From NCBI GenBank assembly GCA_947474365.1, contig CANJIU010000042.1:1-64000 (forward strand): 64,000 nt of DNA, given 5' to 3'. Every line of letters starts with the position of its first letter. Positions within the stretch are counted from its first letter, which is position 1. The notes below the pieces were generated by a model, which was given only the letters and a program-made list of their open reading frames with translations, did no database searches and was not told the DNA's origin. Origin of the DNA: Opitutia bacterium (GTDB lineage: Bacteria > Verrucomicrobiota > Verrucomicrobiia > Opitutales > Opitutaceae). Both the position numbers and the translations under genes were made by a program. Below are positions 8,315 through 16,973 of the stretch, in pieces.

Positions 8315-8733
8315 GGCAATTCGGATTGCCCAGCGGCAAACGCCTCGTTGAACACCCTGACAGCCGACGCCGGTGGGCGGACCGGTTTGCCTTCCCGGTC
8401 GATGAAGGCGTGCACGGTGAACCCAGTCGCAAGCAGTTCCTCGCCGCGGCGCACCTCGTACTCAAGCCGGATTCGGAGGAGAGGCTTCTCGCGGAGGGTA
8501 GTGACGATTGTAATCGTATCGTCGTACAGCGCCGGACGGAAGAACTTGGCTGACACCTCAAGCACCGGCAGCCGGTAGCCGTCGGCCTCCAATTGACGAT
8601 ACACCAGACCGATTTCCCGGAGCAACGTCGTCCGGCCGACTTCGAACCAAGGCAGGTAATTGCCGTGGTAGACCACCCCCATCATATCCGTTTCGGCATA
8701 GCGCACGACCACCTGGGCCCGGGATGTGATCAT
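8311..8733 (-). CDS. Hotdog-fold acyl-CoA/ACP thioesterase (4HBT / YbgC-like)
   Basis: A 140-residue single hotdog domain. R-Y-A-E-T-D-M-M-G-V-V-Y-H-G-N-Y-L-P-W-F-E carries the Asp/His-type active site of the 4-hydroxybenzoyl-CoA thioesterase family (Y-x-D-T-D-x-x-G-x-V-x-x-x-x-Y). It should hydrolyse acyl-CoA or acyl-ACP thioesters. The start is the ATG at 8733. It lies 13 bases downstream of the glycosyltransferase on the same strand, so the two probably form an operon at the edge of the lipid/glycan locus. Substrate chain length cannot be told from sequence. Confidence 0.9.
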   Translation of the reverse strand: MITSRAQVVVRYAETDMMGVVYHGNYLPWFEVGRTTLLREIGLVYRQLEADGYRLPVLEVSAKFFRPALYDDTITIVTTLREKPLLRIRLEYEVRRGEELLATGFTVHAFIDREGKPVRPPASAVRVFNEAFAAGQSELP

Positions 8734-8746
8734 CGAATTGGGGCGT

Positions 8747-9910
8747 TCAGGCTTCGGTCCAGCGCGGATTGAAGAGCGCCTCGGCCGATTCCTTCCAGCA
8801 ATTGCGGATCGCCCAGTCGCGTCCCGCGGCACCGAATTTCCGCCGCAACGCCGGGTCGTGGATCAGTTTCTCGAATGCCGCCGCCAACTGGACCGGGCGG
8901 TTGGGTGGCACGAGCAGGCCGGTGACGCCGTCAACCACTGCCTCCGACACGCCGCCGACATTATGCGCGACGACGGGCAGACCGTGGGCGGCGGCCTCGA
9001 GGTAGACCAAGCCGAACCCTTCGACACTCCGGTCGAGATTCACACTGGTCATCGCAAAGATGTCGGCGCCGTCATAGATGCCCGTGAGTTCGTCGTCGGG
9101 CAGATTGCCAAAAAACCGCACCGCCAGATCCGGCTGTGCCGCCGCCTGGGAGCGGAGCAGCATCTCATAGTTTCCCTTGCTCTGCCCTCCGACCACCCAG
9201 TATTCGAGGCGCGCCCGGTCCTCGGCCGGCAGCATCTGCAAGGCCTGCAGCGTCACGAGCTGCCCCTTACGCGGATGTAGCCGCCCGACGGTCAAAACGA
9301 CGATCTTGCGTTTTCGTTCGTCCGGCTTTGGCGGAACGACCGCAAAATCCGACCGGAGCGCCCCAGGCGTGAGGAAAATCTTGTCCGCCGCCTCCGGAAA
9401 ATGGGAAAGCAGCAGTTCCTGCGTATAATTCGTGAGCGTGCTCACCCGGGTGGCGTGGTTGATCAGCCGTCCGGCCAGCCAACGGCGGAGCGGACTGCCG
9501 GAGAACGTCAAAATCTCGGACCCATGGAACGTCAGCACCAGTCGCCGCGGGCGGAAGGCGTGGAAAAACTGCAGCAACATCATTGTCATCATCGGCCCGG
9601 GTTCCGGCAGATAGACGGTGGCGTTCCTCAGGGTACGGCGGTGGCGGATGAGTTCGCGGGCGAGTTGAATCTGGCAGGCGAAGTCATGTGTCCCGCGCAG
9701 CGGCATCCGACGCAGGCGAAACGGCCAGTCCGCTTTTTCCATGCCAGACGGAGCTGACTGGGCCCACACCTCCACCTTGTAACCGAGGGTGGCCGAGGCC
9801 CGAGCTATTTCCTCCGTGAACGTGGCAATCCCTCCCCGCTTGGGGTAAAACTCGTGCGTGATCAGAAAAACCGGACGAAGGATGTCCGGCACGGAGGCGG
9901 ATGCGCTCAT
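8747..9910 (-). CDS. Glycosyltransferase family 4
   Basis: A 387-residue GT-B fold transferase that moves a sugar from a nucleotide donor to a lipid or glycan acceptor on the cytoplasmic face. Evidence: the N-terminal Y-P-K-R-G-G-I-A-T-F-T acceptor-side loop, the linker V-L-T-V-G-R-L-H-P-R-K-G-Q, and the donor-binding E-G-F-G-L-V-Y-L-E-A-A-A-H-G-L-P-V-V with its E-x7-E pair. I chose the ATG at 9910; a GTG at 9952 would add 14 residues that look like leader. It is transcribed away from the ACP-dehydratase gene, and the 228-base gap between them probably holds divergent promoters. Confidence 0.9.
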   Translation of the reverse strand: MSASASVPDILRPVFLITHEFYPKRGGIATFTEEIARASATLGYKVEVWAQSAPSGMEKADWPFRLRRMPLRGTHDFACQIQLARELIRHRRTLRNATVYLPEPGPMMTMMLLQFFHAFRPRRLVLTFHGSEILTFSGSPLRRWLAGRLINHATRVSTLTNYTQELLLSHFPEAADKIFLTPGALRSDFAVVPPKPDERKRKIVVLTVGRLHPRKGQLVTLQALQMLPAEDRARLEYWVVGGQSKGNYEMLLRSQAAAQPDLAVRFFGNLPDDELTGIYDGADIFAMTSVNLDRSVEGFGLVYLEAAAHGLPVVAHNVGGVSEAVVDGVTGLLVPPNRPVQLAAAFEKLIHDPALRRKFGAAGRDWAIRNCWKESAEALFNPRWTEA

Positions 9911-10138
9911 GCGCGTTGGTGTCGGTTGACAGGCCGAGACTCCTGGGAGCACGGACCTGCGTCCGATTCGTTAGGAGCGCACAAGGGTGGTGGCAAGCGC
10001 TGTCCGATCCGATGCGCAGTCAACTCACGATTTCGCAACTCCAACAACCCAAATGCGTCCATCCTGTTACCCAATGTCCGGACCGACCGAAATAAGGGGT
10101 TTACTTTACCCAGCCCCGTAACATAGAAGAAGCGAACA

Positions 10139-11125
10139 ATGCCAGACGCAGCTTCCAACAGTTCGGCAACGTCGAAACCGTTGCCAACGCCGCCCAAACC
10201 CTTCGCTCCGGAAGATGAGTCATCGTTGCGCGAGGCCCTGAAACGGTGCTCGCCTTCCACGTTTGAAGCAGCGGTTCAGTTTCGCAAGACCGGTAATCCA
10301 GAACATGTTCCGGCAGTGGTGATCGGCGTGATTGAGCGCTTCGTTGAACCCGACCTGCGGGTGAAACTGAAGGATGCCGATGACGACCTGCGGCTGATTG
10401 AGGACCTTGGAATCGATTCCCTGACGATGATGGAAATCGTCATCCTCGTTGAAGATGTGCTGCAGATGTCGATCAACAACGATGAGTTGCGCAATCTTCG
10501 CACCGTCGGCGACGTAAAGACGTTTATCGACTGCAAGATTCGGGGGCTGCCCCTGCCGAAGCCGACCAAGTTCATCCCAATCGAACACATCGGCGCTGTG
10601 ATGCCGATCCAGCCGCCTTTCCTCTTCCTAAACGAAGCGTCGGTGAGTTCCACGGCGGCAAACGGAAAGTATAAGATTTCTGGCCAGGAGTTTTTCTTGC
10701 AGGGCCATTTCAAGGACAACCCGGTGATGCCCGCCTCGATCATGCTCGAGGCCCTTGGTCAGCTGGCAGTCCTTTATCTGCTGGAAGGGGCGCCCACCGA
10801 GCCCGGCAAGGTCGTCAGCTCCCAGATGATTTTCTTCACCGGGTGCGAGGGCGTGCGCGCTCATCGCATCTGCAAACCGGGTGATATCCTCACCCTTTCG
10901 ATCAAGCCAAAGCGGATGAAGATGCCCCTCGCGACCTTCGAAGGATCGATCCGCGTTGGTCAGGAAAAGGCCGTCATCGCGGAGGAAATCACCCTTACCT
11001 ACGGTTTCGTGGATGCGGCGAACGCCCCTGTGCCCATCAATGGCACCACCCACGCGACCGGAGTCAACGGGAGCCCGGAAGCCGCGCCTGCGACGACCCC
11101 GCTCCGAGTCGCGATCAACTCCTAG
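10139..11125 (+). CDS. Acyl carrier protein fused to 3-hydroxyacyl-ACP dehydratase (FabZ/FabA-like hotdog)
   Basis: The 328-residue product joins two fatty-acid-synthesis parts. Residues about 55-135 are an ACP, with the phosphopantetheine serine S94 in G-I-D-S-L-T-M-M-E-I. Residues about 145-300 are a hotdog dehydratase with L-Q-G-H-F-K-D-N-P-V-M-P (His190) and M-L-E-A-L-G-Q (Glu204), the FabZ-type pair. The first 45 residues are a Ser/Pro-rich leader and the last 25 a Thr/Ala-rich tail. It should carry a growing acyl chain and dehydrate the 3-hydroxy intermediate. With the ketoacyl synthase 46 bases downstream it supplies chain-building steps outside the housekeeping fab genes. No ketoreductase is next to them. 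Confidence 0.92.
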   Translation: MPDAASNSSATSKPLPTPPKPFAPEDESSLREALKRCSPSTFEAAVQFRKTGNPEHVPAVVIGVIERFVEPDLRVKLKDADDDLRLIEDLGIDSLTMMEIVILVEDVLQMSINNDELRNLRTVGDVKTFIDCKIRGLPLPKPTKFIPIEHIGAVMPIQPPFLFLNEASVSSTAANGKYKISGQEFFLQGHFKDNPVMPASIMLEALGQLAVLYLLEGAPTEPGKVVSSQMIFFTGCEGVRAHRICKPGDILTLSIKPKRMKMPLATFEGSIRVGQEKAVIAEEITLTYGFVDAANAPVPINGTTHATGVNGSPEAAPATTPLRVAINS

Positions 11126-11146
11126 ATCTCCGCCCGTCCCTCCGTG

Positions 11147-11171
11147 AATTTTCCGCCCGAGGCGGAAAATT
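11147..11171 (+). promoter_or_regulatory. Perfect hairpin abutting the ketoacyl synthase start codon
   Basis: The arms aattttccgcc (11147-11157) and ggcggaaaatt (11161-11171) are perfect complements with loop cga. The right arm ends at the base before the ATG at 11172, and the purine-rich GAGGCGG that could serve as a ribosome binding site is held in the loop and right arm. It could restrict translation initiation, or stop transcripts of the preceding gene weakly. The structure is seen; the role is inferred. Confidence 0.6.
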
Positions 11172-12431
11172 ATGCCCAGAGTCTTCATCACCGGCCTCGG
11201 ATTTGTCACCAGCATCGGCAACGACGCCATGGCGGTAACGCGCAGTTTGCGCGAGCTCCGACACGGCTTCGAACTCTACCCGCCGTTTCAGAAGCCTGAG
11301 ATCCCGGTCAAGGTGATCGGCACGATCAAGGAATTCACCACCGATTCAACGGACCCCGAAGACTGGACCTTTCCCGCCCGCTACAAAATCAAGCGGGAGT
11401 TGCTGCGGTCGATGGCGCCCAACGGTCTGTTTGCGCACTGCGCCATGCTGCAGGCGGTGGCGGATGCCAAGTTGACCGAAGCGGACTGCTCAAACCCGCA
11501 AACCGGTCTTTATGCTGCGTCGGGCGGCTCGCCGTACCTGACCAACTATCACCACGAGCGGCTCCAAAAATTCGGCGTGATGCGCTGTTCCCCGCTCGGA
11601 ATCGTGGCATCGATCGTCGGCACTCTCAATTTCAACCTGGTCGCCGCCTTCAAGATTCAGGGCGCCTCGTGCGGATTTTCCTCAGCGTGCGCCTCGTCCG
11701 CCCACGCGATCGGTTTCGCCTTGGACGATCTCGTGCTTGGCCGCCAGAAACGGATGTTCGTCGTCGGGGCCGAGGACGGAAACGTCGATGCCATCCTCCC
11801 CTTTGCCGGCATGAGGACGCTCTCCCTCCAGAACGATCCGAACATCGCTTCCCGCCCCTTCGACGCCGCGCGCGATGGTTTTGTCGGGACCGGCGGTTCG
11901 ACCGTTCTGGTCCTCGAAACTGAGGAAGAAGTCGTCCGCCGCGGGGTCACTCCGTACGCCGAAGTGCTGGGCTGGGGACAGGCCTCCGATGGTTACAACG
12001 TCGCCATCTCCCACCCGGAAGGCAGCGGTGCGGCGGCCTCGATGAACAACGCCCTGCGGGCGGCCCGCGTCTCGCCGGGAGAGGTCGACTACGTAAACGC
12101 CCATGCGACCTCGACCCTCATCGGCGACATCTCGGAAGCACGGGCCCTGCGCGCCGTCTTCAAGGAATCAGCGTCGAAGGTTGCGGTCAGCAGCACCAAG
12201 GCGCTGACCGGCCACGGACTCTCGCTCGCGGGAGCGATGGAAAGCGCCTTTTGTGCGTTGGTCCTGCGCCACGGTTTCATTCCCGGCAACGCCCATCTGA
12301 CCAAGATCGATCCGGAATGCGAAGGCCTGAACCTCCCTCGAACCACCGAAGAGCGGCCGATCACTATCGTGGTCAAGAACAGCAGCGGATTTGGCGGCGC
12401 CAACGTCGCCCTCGTGTTCAAACGCGTGTGA
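11172..12431 (+). CDS. Beta-ketoacyl-ACP synthase (FabF/KAS II-like), complete active site
   Basis: A 419-residue condensing enzyme that extends an acyl chain by decarboxylative Claisen condensation with malonyl-ACP. The catalytic triad is intact: Cys173 in S-S-A-C-A-S-S-A-H, His311 in N-A-H-A-T-S-T, and Lys343 and His348 in S-S-T-K-A-L-T-G-H. The C-terminal N-S-S-G-F-G-G-A-N loop is also present. It forms a transcription unit with the ACP-dehydratase upstream and is followed by glycosyltransferases, so it probably builds an acyl group for a glycolipid or a special fatty acid. A perfect hairpin touches its start codon. Confidence 0.95.
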   Translation: MPRVFITGLGFVTSIGNDAMAVTRSLRELRHGFELYPPFQKPEIPVKVIGTIKEFTTDSTDPEDWTFPARYKIKRELLRSMAPNGLFAHCAMLQAVADAKLTEADCSNPQTGLYAASGGSPYLTNYHHERLQKFGVMRCSPLGIVASIVGTLNFNLVAAFKIQGASCGFSSACASSAHAIGFALDDLVLGRQKRMFVVGAEDGNVDAILPFAGMRTLSLQNDPNIASRPFDAARDGFVGTGGSTVLVLETEEEVVRRGVTPYAEVLGWGQASDGYNVAISHPEGSGAAASMNNALRAARVSPGEVDYVNAHATSTLIGDISEARALRAVFKESASKVAVSSTKALTGHGLSLAGAMESAFCALVLRHGFIPGNAHLTKIDPECEGLNLPRTTEERPITIVVKNSSGFGGANVALVFKRV

Positions 12432-12510
12432 CCCCCCGCCCCATTCAGCTGTAATGGCGCGTGTCACGCTTCGCGCCCTCGTTTCGCCCATGATCGGTTC
12501 CGGCTAACGC

Positions 12511-13740
12511 ATGTCCAAGCTTCGCATTCTCGTTCTCACCTCCAGCACCGGAGGCGGCCATGACGCTCGGGCCGAGGCGTTCGCCGAATGGTGTTTCCAG
12601 CTTTACCGGCACGACGTGGATGTCCGAATCGAACAGATGCTGGAGAAATCCTCGGTCGTGAACCGGACCGGGGTCAATCTCTACAACCGGATCCAGCGCG
12701 GGGCGCCATGGATCCACAAACTTTTCTACGCGGTCGTGGAGCTCCTGAGTTACATCAACACCAGTAACGTGCAATTCGGCGCGTCCTACTACCTCGAGGT
12801 GCTGCGGTCCTACAAACCGCACCTGGTGTTCAGCGTCCATGACTGCCTGAACCGCGGCTATTTCCAGCTCGCCCGAAAAACGCTGGGGGCCGACCGCGTC
12901 CGCTGCGCCACCTATTGCGGTGAATTTTCCGGCGGCTGGGGGTATTCACGCAACTGGATCGAACCGTCAGCCGATCTCTACATCTCCCGCACCCCAACCG
13001 CGAGCGACTATGCAATCAAGTGCGGCATCGCGCCCGAGCGGGCCCGTGTCCGTGGCTATCTCATGCTACCCCGGGCCCACCTTGAGGTGCTGTCCCCGAC
13101 TGCGAGGCGCACGTTCCGCACCCAACATCTGGGGCTGGATCCCGAGCGGTTCACCGTTTTTCTCGCAACCGGCGGCAACGGCGCGAACAACCACTTCGAA
13201 CTGCTGCCTGCTTTGCTGAAGCATGCCGCTCGGATTCAGGCCGTCATCATCTGCGGGAAAAACAAGGAAACCTACAATTCACTCGTGCACTGGCGGGCGA
13301 TTCATCCCGAGTTTGCCTGTCACATCGAGGGCTACTCCGAGATCGTCCACCTGCTCATGCAGGCGAGCGACGCGATCGTGACCCGTGGCGGGACCACCAC
13401 CTGCGCCAAGGCGCTCAATTTCCGGTGCCCGATCATCTTCAATGCCTTCGGCGGCGTCATGCCACAGGAAGAGCTGACCTGGAAATTCTTCCGCAACGGC
13501 GCGGCCTCCGAAAAAATCGAGGACGCCCGGGATTTCGCGCGCATCATCGACCGGTGGATGGCGGACCCCGCGGCCTACGCCGCGGTGCGGGAAAATTTCC
13601 TCAAGCTCCGCTACGAGGAGGATCCGACCGTGCTCATCGACGAACTGGTCGCCCTGGCCAATGAGGTCGGCGGCGCGAAGTTGAAGCGAAGGGTTTTCCC
13701 TCCCGTCAACACCAACACCCCGTGGCAAAAGACGGCCTGA
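12511..13740 (+). CDS. MGDG-synthase-like glycosyltransferase (GT28 / UgtP-like)
   Basis: A 409-residue GT-B enzyme of the monogalactosyldiacylglycerol synthase group. The N-terminal S-S-T-G-G-G-H-D-A-R-A-E-A-F is the family G-G-G-H loop that contacts the lipid acceptor. The C-terminal domain has F-L-A-T-G-G-N-G-A-N, C-G-K-N-K-E and T-R-G-G-T-T-T-C-A-K-A-L, the donor-binding segment. Such enzymes add hexose to diacylglycerol at the inner membrane. It lies 79 bases after the ketoacyl synthase. That pairing of acyl-chain synthesis and lipid glycosylation supports a glycolipid locus. Sugar and lipid specificity are unknown. Confidence 0.85.
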   Translation: MSKLRILVLTSSTGGGHDARAEAFAEWCFQLYRHDVDVRIEQMLEKSSVVNRTGVNLYNRIQRGAPWIHKLFYAVVELLSYINTSNVQFGASYYLEVLRSYKPHLVFSVHDCLNRGYFQLARKTLGADRVRCATYCGEFSGGWGYSRNWIEPSADLYISRTPTASDYAIKCGIAPERARVRGYLMLPRAHLEVLSPTARRTFRTQHLGLDPERFTVFLATGGNGANNHFELLPALLKHAARIQAVIICGKNKETYNSLVHWRAIHPEFACHIEGYSEIVHLLMQASDAIVTRGGTTTCAKALNFRCPIIFNAFGGVMPQEELTWKFFRNGAASEKIEDARDFARIIDRWMADPAAYAAVRENFLKLRYEEDPTVLIDELVALANEVGGAKLKRRVFPPVNTNTPWQKTA

Positions 13741-13839
13741 GCCACCGGCGCCGCGACGGCGGAATTTTGGTCGGAGGGTAGAGGGAATCGCGCAATCCGC
13801 TTGGCCGTCGCGTATCCGACGCTTTAGTTTCGCCCCACC

Positions 13840-15096
13840 TTGTCCGCTTTGCCGCCTGTCATCACCTATCTCTTCACCACGTTCCCGAAGAACACGGAGA
13901 CCTTTCTTCAACGCGAAATCATCGCCATGAAGACCCATGGGGTGCAGCTTCGGCTCTATTCGCTTTGGGGCGGCGGCGGTTCGTTTCGCGGGCTGCCAGT
14001 CGCCCATTTCAACAAGTGGCGCTTGCTCACCCTGTTCTGGTTGATCCCGTACGAGTCATCGCGCCGGCCGGAGGTCCTGTGGCAGTTGCTGCGCGGGCTC
14101 TTCACCCGTCGAGCCCCCTCGTGGCTCAATTTTTGGGAGAACATGCTCGGCGCGGGCTTCGCCTGCGTGTTTGCCCGGGAATTTCGCCGCAATCCTCCCA
14201 TTCTGGTGCACGCCGCCTGGGGCGGTGCGCCGGCAACCGCCGCGTGGATCCTGTGGCGGATCAACGGCCATCCCTTCAGCGCCGCCGCCCACGCGTATGA
14301 CATTTACGAGCACGGCGGCGACTGGTGGCTGAACGACAAGCTCGAGCATGCGGCTTTCATCCACACCTCGACCGAGATGGGCCGCCGCGCCTTGATCGAA
14401 CGCGGTCTCGCCGCGGAAAAAGTGATCTGCATCCGCCGCGGCCTCGATCGACTGCCGGCGATGAAAGCGCTCCGCGCCTCACGCAGTCCCCTCCATCTGG
14501 TCTGCGTCGCCCGTTTGGTGGAAAAGAAGGGCCTCGACCATCAATTGCGCGTCTATGCGGCGCTCCGCGCGGCGGGCGTGCCGTTTGCGGCCCGGATCAT
14601 CGGCGATGGACCGCTGCGCGCCGAATTGGAAAAACTCGCCGGCCACCTCGGCGTTGCCGCGCACCTCACCTTCACCGGTCATCTGCCGCAACATGAGGTC
14701 TGGAGCCAGTTGGGCTGGGCCGACGTGCTCCTGCACACAGGGGTCATCGCTCCGAGCGGCGATCGCGACGGTCTGCCCAACGTCATTCCCGAGGCGATGT
14801 CCGTGGGCGTGCTCGTCGTCACCTCTCCGACCGCGGCCACCACCGAAGCGATCATGCAGGGAGTGACGGGGCTCGTCGCGCCGGTGGAGGCGCCGGCTGA
14901 CTGGGTCGCATCACTGCGGCGCCTCTCCACCGACGACGCCTTCGCGGAGAAACTCCGGAGCGCGGCCCGACGCTGGGTGGAGGAGCATTTCGACGCGCAT
15001 AAAAACGCCCGCCGCCTCCTCTCCCAATTCGAGCACACGATTGCCCGGGCGCCGGCCGAGCCGACCGCACCGGCCGCGCCCGTCGCGACTCCATGA
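13840..15096 (+). CDS. Glycosyltransferase family 4 (WcaL/colanic-acid-like)
   Basis: A 418-residue GT-B transferase. The opening I-T-Y-L-F-T-T-F-P-K-N-T-E-T-F-L-Q-R-E matches the start of WcaL-type enzymes, so the TTG at 13840 is accepted as start. The donor half shows L-V-C-V-A-R-L-V-E-K-K-G-L-D and N-V-I-P-E-A-M-S-V-G-V-L-V-V. It ends in an Ala/Pro-rich tail. Its stop overlaps the next glycosyltransferase start by four bases (15093-15096). It likely elongates an exopolysaccharide or glycolipid headgroup. Confidence 0.88.
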   Translation: MSALPPVITYLFTTFPKNTETFLQREIIAMKTHGVQLRLYSLWGGGGSFRGLPVAHFNKWRLLTLFWLIPYESSRRPEVLWQLLRGLFTRRAPSWLNFWENMLGAGFACVFAREFRRNPPILVHAAWGGAPATAAWILWRINGHPFSAAAHAYDIYEHGGDWWLNDKLEHAAFIHTSTEMGRRALIERGLAAEKVICIRRGLDRLPAMKALRASRSPLHLVCVARLVEKKGLDHQLRVYAALRAAGVPFAARIIGDGPLRAELEKLAGHLGVAAHLTFTGHLPQHEVWSQLGWADVLLHTGVIAPSGDRDGLPNVIPEAMSVGVLVVTSPTAATTEAIMQGVTGLVAPVEAPADWVASLRRLSTDDAFAEKLRSAARRWVEEHFDAHKNARRLLSQFEHTIARAPAEPTAPAAPVATP

Positions 15097-16151
15097 TTTT
15101 TTTCGACGTCTCGAAAACCGGTGCCGCCGGCCACCGTTCCGGGCTCACGCGAGTAAGCGGACGGCTTCGCGACGGACTCGGCACCCACGCCCTGGAGGCA
15201 AGGTGGGACTTGAAGGCCCACGGATTTCGCAACGCTGCTTCATTTGGGCCGGAAAAGGACGACTGGGTTTTCACCCCCGAATTGTTTTCCGAGGAGGAGC
15301 GCCCCGGCCTGACGGCGTTTTTGGATTCCCGGCCCTGCCGCTTCGCCGCGATTTTCCACGACGCCATCCCGCTGAAACATCCCCAGATCACGTGGCCCCG
15401 GAGTGTTGCGCGCCATCCCGGCTACCTGAAATTGCTTTCGCGCTTCGATCGGATCTGGGCCGTGTCACACGCCAGTCGCGAGGAACTGCTCGGTTTCTGG
15501 CGCTGGCAGGGACTCAAACAATTCCCGCCCGTCGACGTGCTCGCGCTAGGAGCGGATTTCAACGCCGCCGCCCGCGCGGAAGCCCTCCCCGCACCCAGCG
15601 GTGGTGAACCCACCGTTGTTCCGCGGTTCCTTTGCCTCGGCATCATCGAACCGCGAAAGAATCAGTCCTTTCTTCTCAAGGTGTGCGAGGCGCTTTGGGC
15701 GGACGGGGCCCGCTTCGAGCTACACGTGGTGGGTCGCGTGAATCCGCATTTCGGCCGTCCCATCGTGGACCAGATCAAGACACTCCGCCGCAAGCATCGA
15801 TCGCTGCTGTTTTTCCACGAGGCGGCGGACGATGCCAAGGTCTCCCGCCTCTTCCGTCACGCCCGGGCGACGCTTTTTCCGACGTTGGCCGAGGGCTGCG
15901 GGCTGCCGTTATTGGAGTCGTTGTGGCGGGGTGTGCCCTGTCTTTGCAGCGACCTTCCCGTGCTGCGGGAAAATGCCGACGGTGGCGGTTGCGTGGCGCT
16001 AGCCCCCAACGACCATGCCGCGTGGAAATCCGCGCTCGCCCAAATCATCCACGATGACGCGTGGCACACCCGGCTCGCACGCGAGGCTGCGAACCGACCC
16101 TTGCCGACCTGGTCCCAGGCCGCGGACACGATCCGAAAGGCCCTGCGCTGA
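15093..16151 (+). CDS. Glycosyltransferase family 4/1
   Basis: A 352-residue GT-B protein. Seen are an N-terminal acceptor domain with I-F-H-D-A-I-P-L-K-H-P, the linker C-L-G-I-I-E-P-R-K-N-Q, and the donor motif E-G-C-G-L-P-L-L-E-S-L-W-R-G-V-P, where the expected F-G is C-G. The gene begins with ATG in an ATGA overlap with the preceding transferase, so both are translated together. It ends the plus-strand lipid/glycan run and converges on a lipoprotein gene 25 bases away. Acceptor and sugar are unknown. Confidence 0.87.
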   Translation: MIFFDVSKTGAAGHRSGLTRVSGRLRDGLGTHALEARWDLKAHGFRNAASFGPEKDDWVFTPELFSEEERPGLTAFLDSRPCRFAAIFHDAIPLKHPQITWPRSVARHPGYLKLLSRFDRIWAVSHASREELLGFWRWQGLKQFPPVDVLALGADFNAAARAEALPAPSGGEPTVVPRFLCLGIIEPRKNQSFLLKVCEALWADGARFELHVVGRVNPHFGRPIVDQIKTLRRKHRSLLFFHEAADDAKVSRLFRHARATLFPTLAEGCGLPLLESLWRGVPCLCSDLPVLRENADGGGCVALAPNDHAAWKSALAQIIHDDAWHTRLAREAANRPLPTWSQAADTIRKALR

Positions 16152-16175
16152 AACCGGGCCGAACACTCCCTTCCA

Positions 16176-16880
16176 TCATTTCGTTACCACCGGCGTAACG
16201 GCCGCACTGGCCGCCGCAGCACCGGTCTGCACCGGCCCCTGCGCGCCGGCGGCGGGAGCCGCAGCCGCGCCGCCCTTTCCCTCGAGCGTCCGAATCGCGC
16301 TCTCCCGCACCGCGCCAATCACGGGCGCATTCTGGGGAATCTCAATCTTGGTTTCGAGTTTCGTGTCAGTGCCCATGTAGTCCACTGCCACCGCGCTCAA
16401 CAAAGGCATCGCCGTCTCCATCCGACCGGAAACGCCCAGGACTGCCACCCGGACATCCCACAACTCTTCACCGGTCCCGCGGTCAATTGATTTTCCCGGA
16501 TTGGCCCGCGCCGAAAGCTGCAGGAACGTCTCACGGGCCGACACATCCACCCGCGGCGTCGTGTCCACACCATAGGCCACCTCGATGAAAATGTCGGGCG
16601 CCACATTCGGTGGCGGTTCGTACATTCCCTTCGTCGCGAGGGCGGCATCAACACACGCCTTGATTACGGTCACCTGCGCCGGGGCCTGGCTCACGATCGA
16701 TTTCTTGCCAAGCAGCCGGTAGGAGGTCGCCGACGGTTTCGGGGCTCCCGGCGCGGCGATCGCATCCACCAGCACCCGGTGCTTGGGGACAAAGACATTG
16801 TTACACCCCCCGATCAGCGTCACGGCGACCGCACCCAACAAACCCATCCAGGCACGCGAAGAACGGCGGGAAGAATTCAT
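16176..16880 (-). CDS. Putative lipoprotein of unknown function
   Basis: From the ATG at 16880 the 234-residue product begins with Arg/Ser-rich residues, a hydrophobic stretch and L-I-G-G-C, a plausible lipobox, so it is probably an exported lipoprotein. The body contains a K-A-C-V-D-A-A-L segment and a beta-rich region (PDIFIEVAYGVDTTPRVDV). It ends in an Ala/Pro/Thr-rich tail. I do not recognise the family; the layout recalls small DUF4136-type envelope proteins, but that is a guess. A longer start at 16934 exists. It lies 93 bases downstream of ptsI on the same strand. Confidence 0.7.
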   Translation of the reverse strand: MNSSRRSSRAWMGLLGAVAVTLIGGCNNVFVPKHRVLVDAIAAPGAPKPSATSYRLLGKKSIVSQAPAQVTVIKACVDAALATKGMYEPPPNVAPDIFIEVAYGVDTTPRVDVSARETFLQLSARANPGKSIDRGTGEELWDVRVAVLGVSGRMETAMPLLSAVAVDYMGTDTKLETKIEIPQNAPVIGAVRESAIRTLEGKGGAAAAPAAGAQGPVQTGAAAASAAVTPVVTK

Positions 16881-16973
16881 GCGTTTGACGCCGATGCTGA
16901 TAATCGCGGGAAGGAAATTCGCAAATCGGGACATGTAACGACGCTGTTACCGCAGGGACACACTTCGCGCAGC

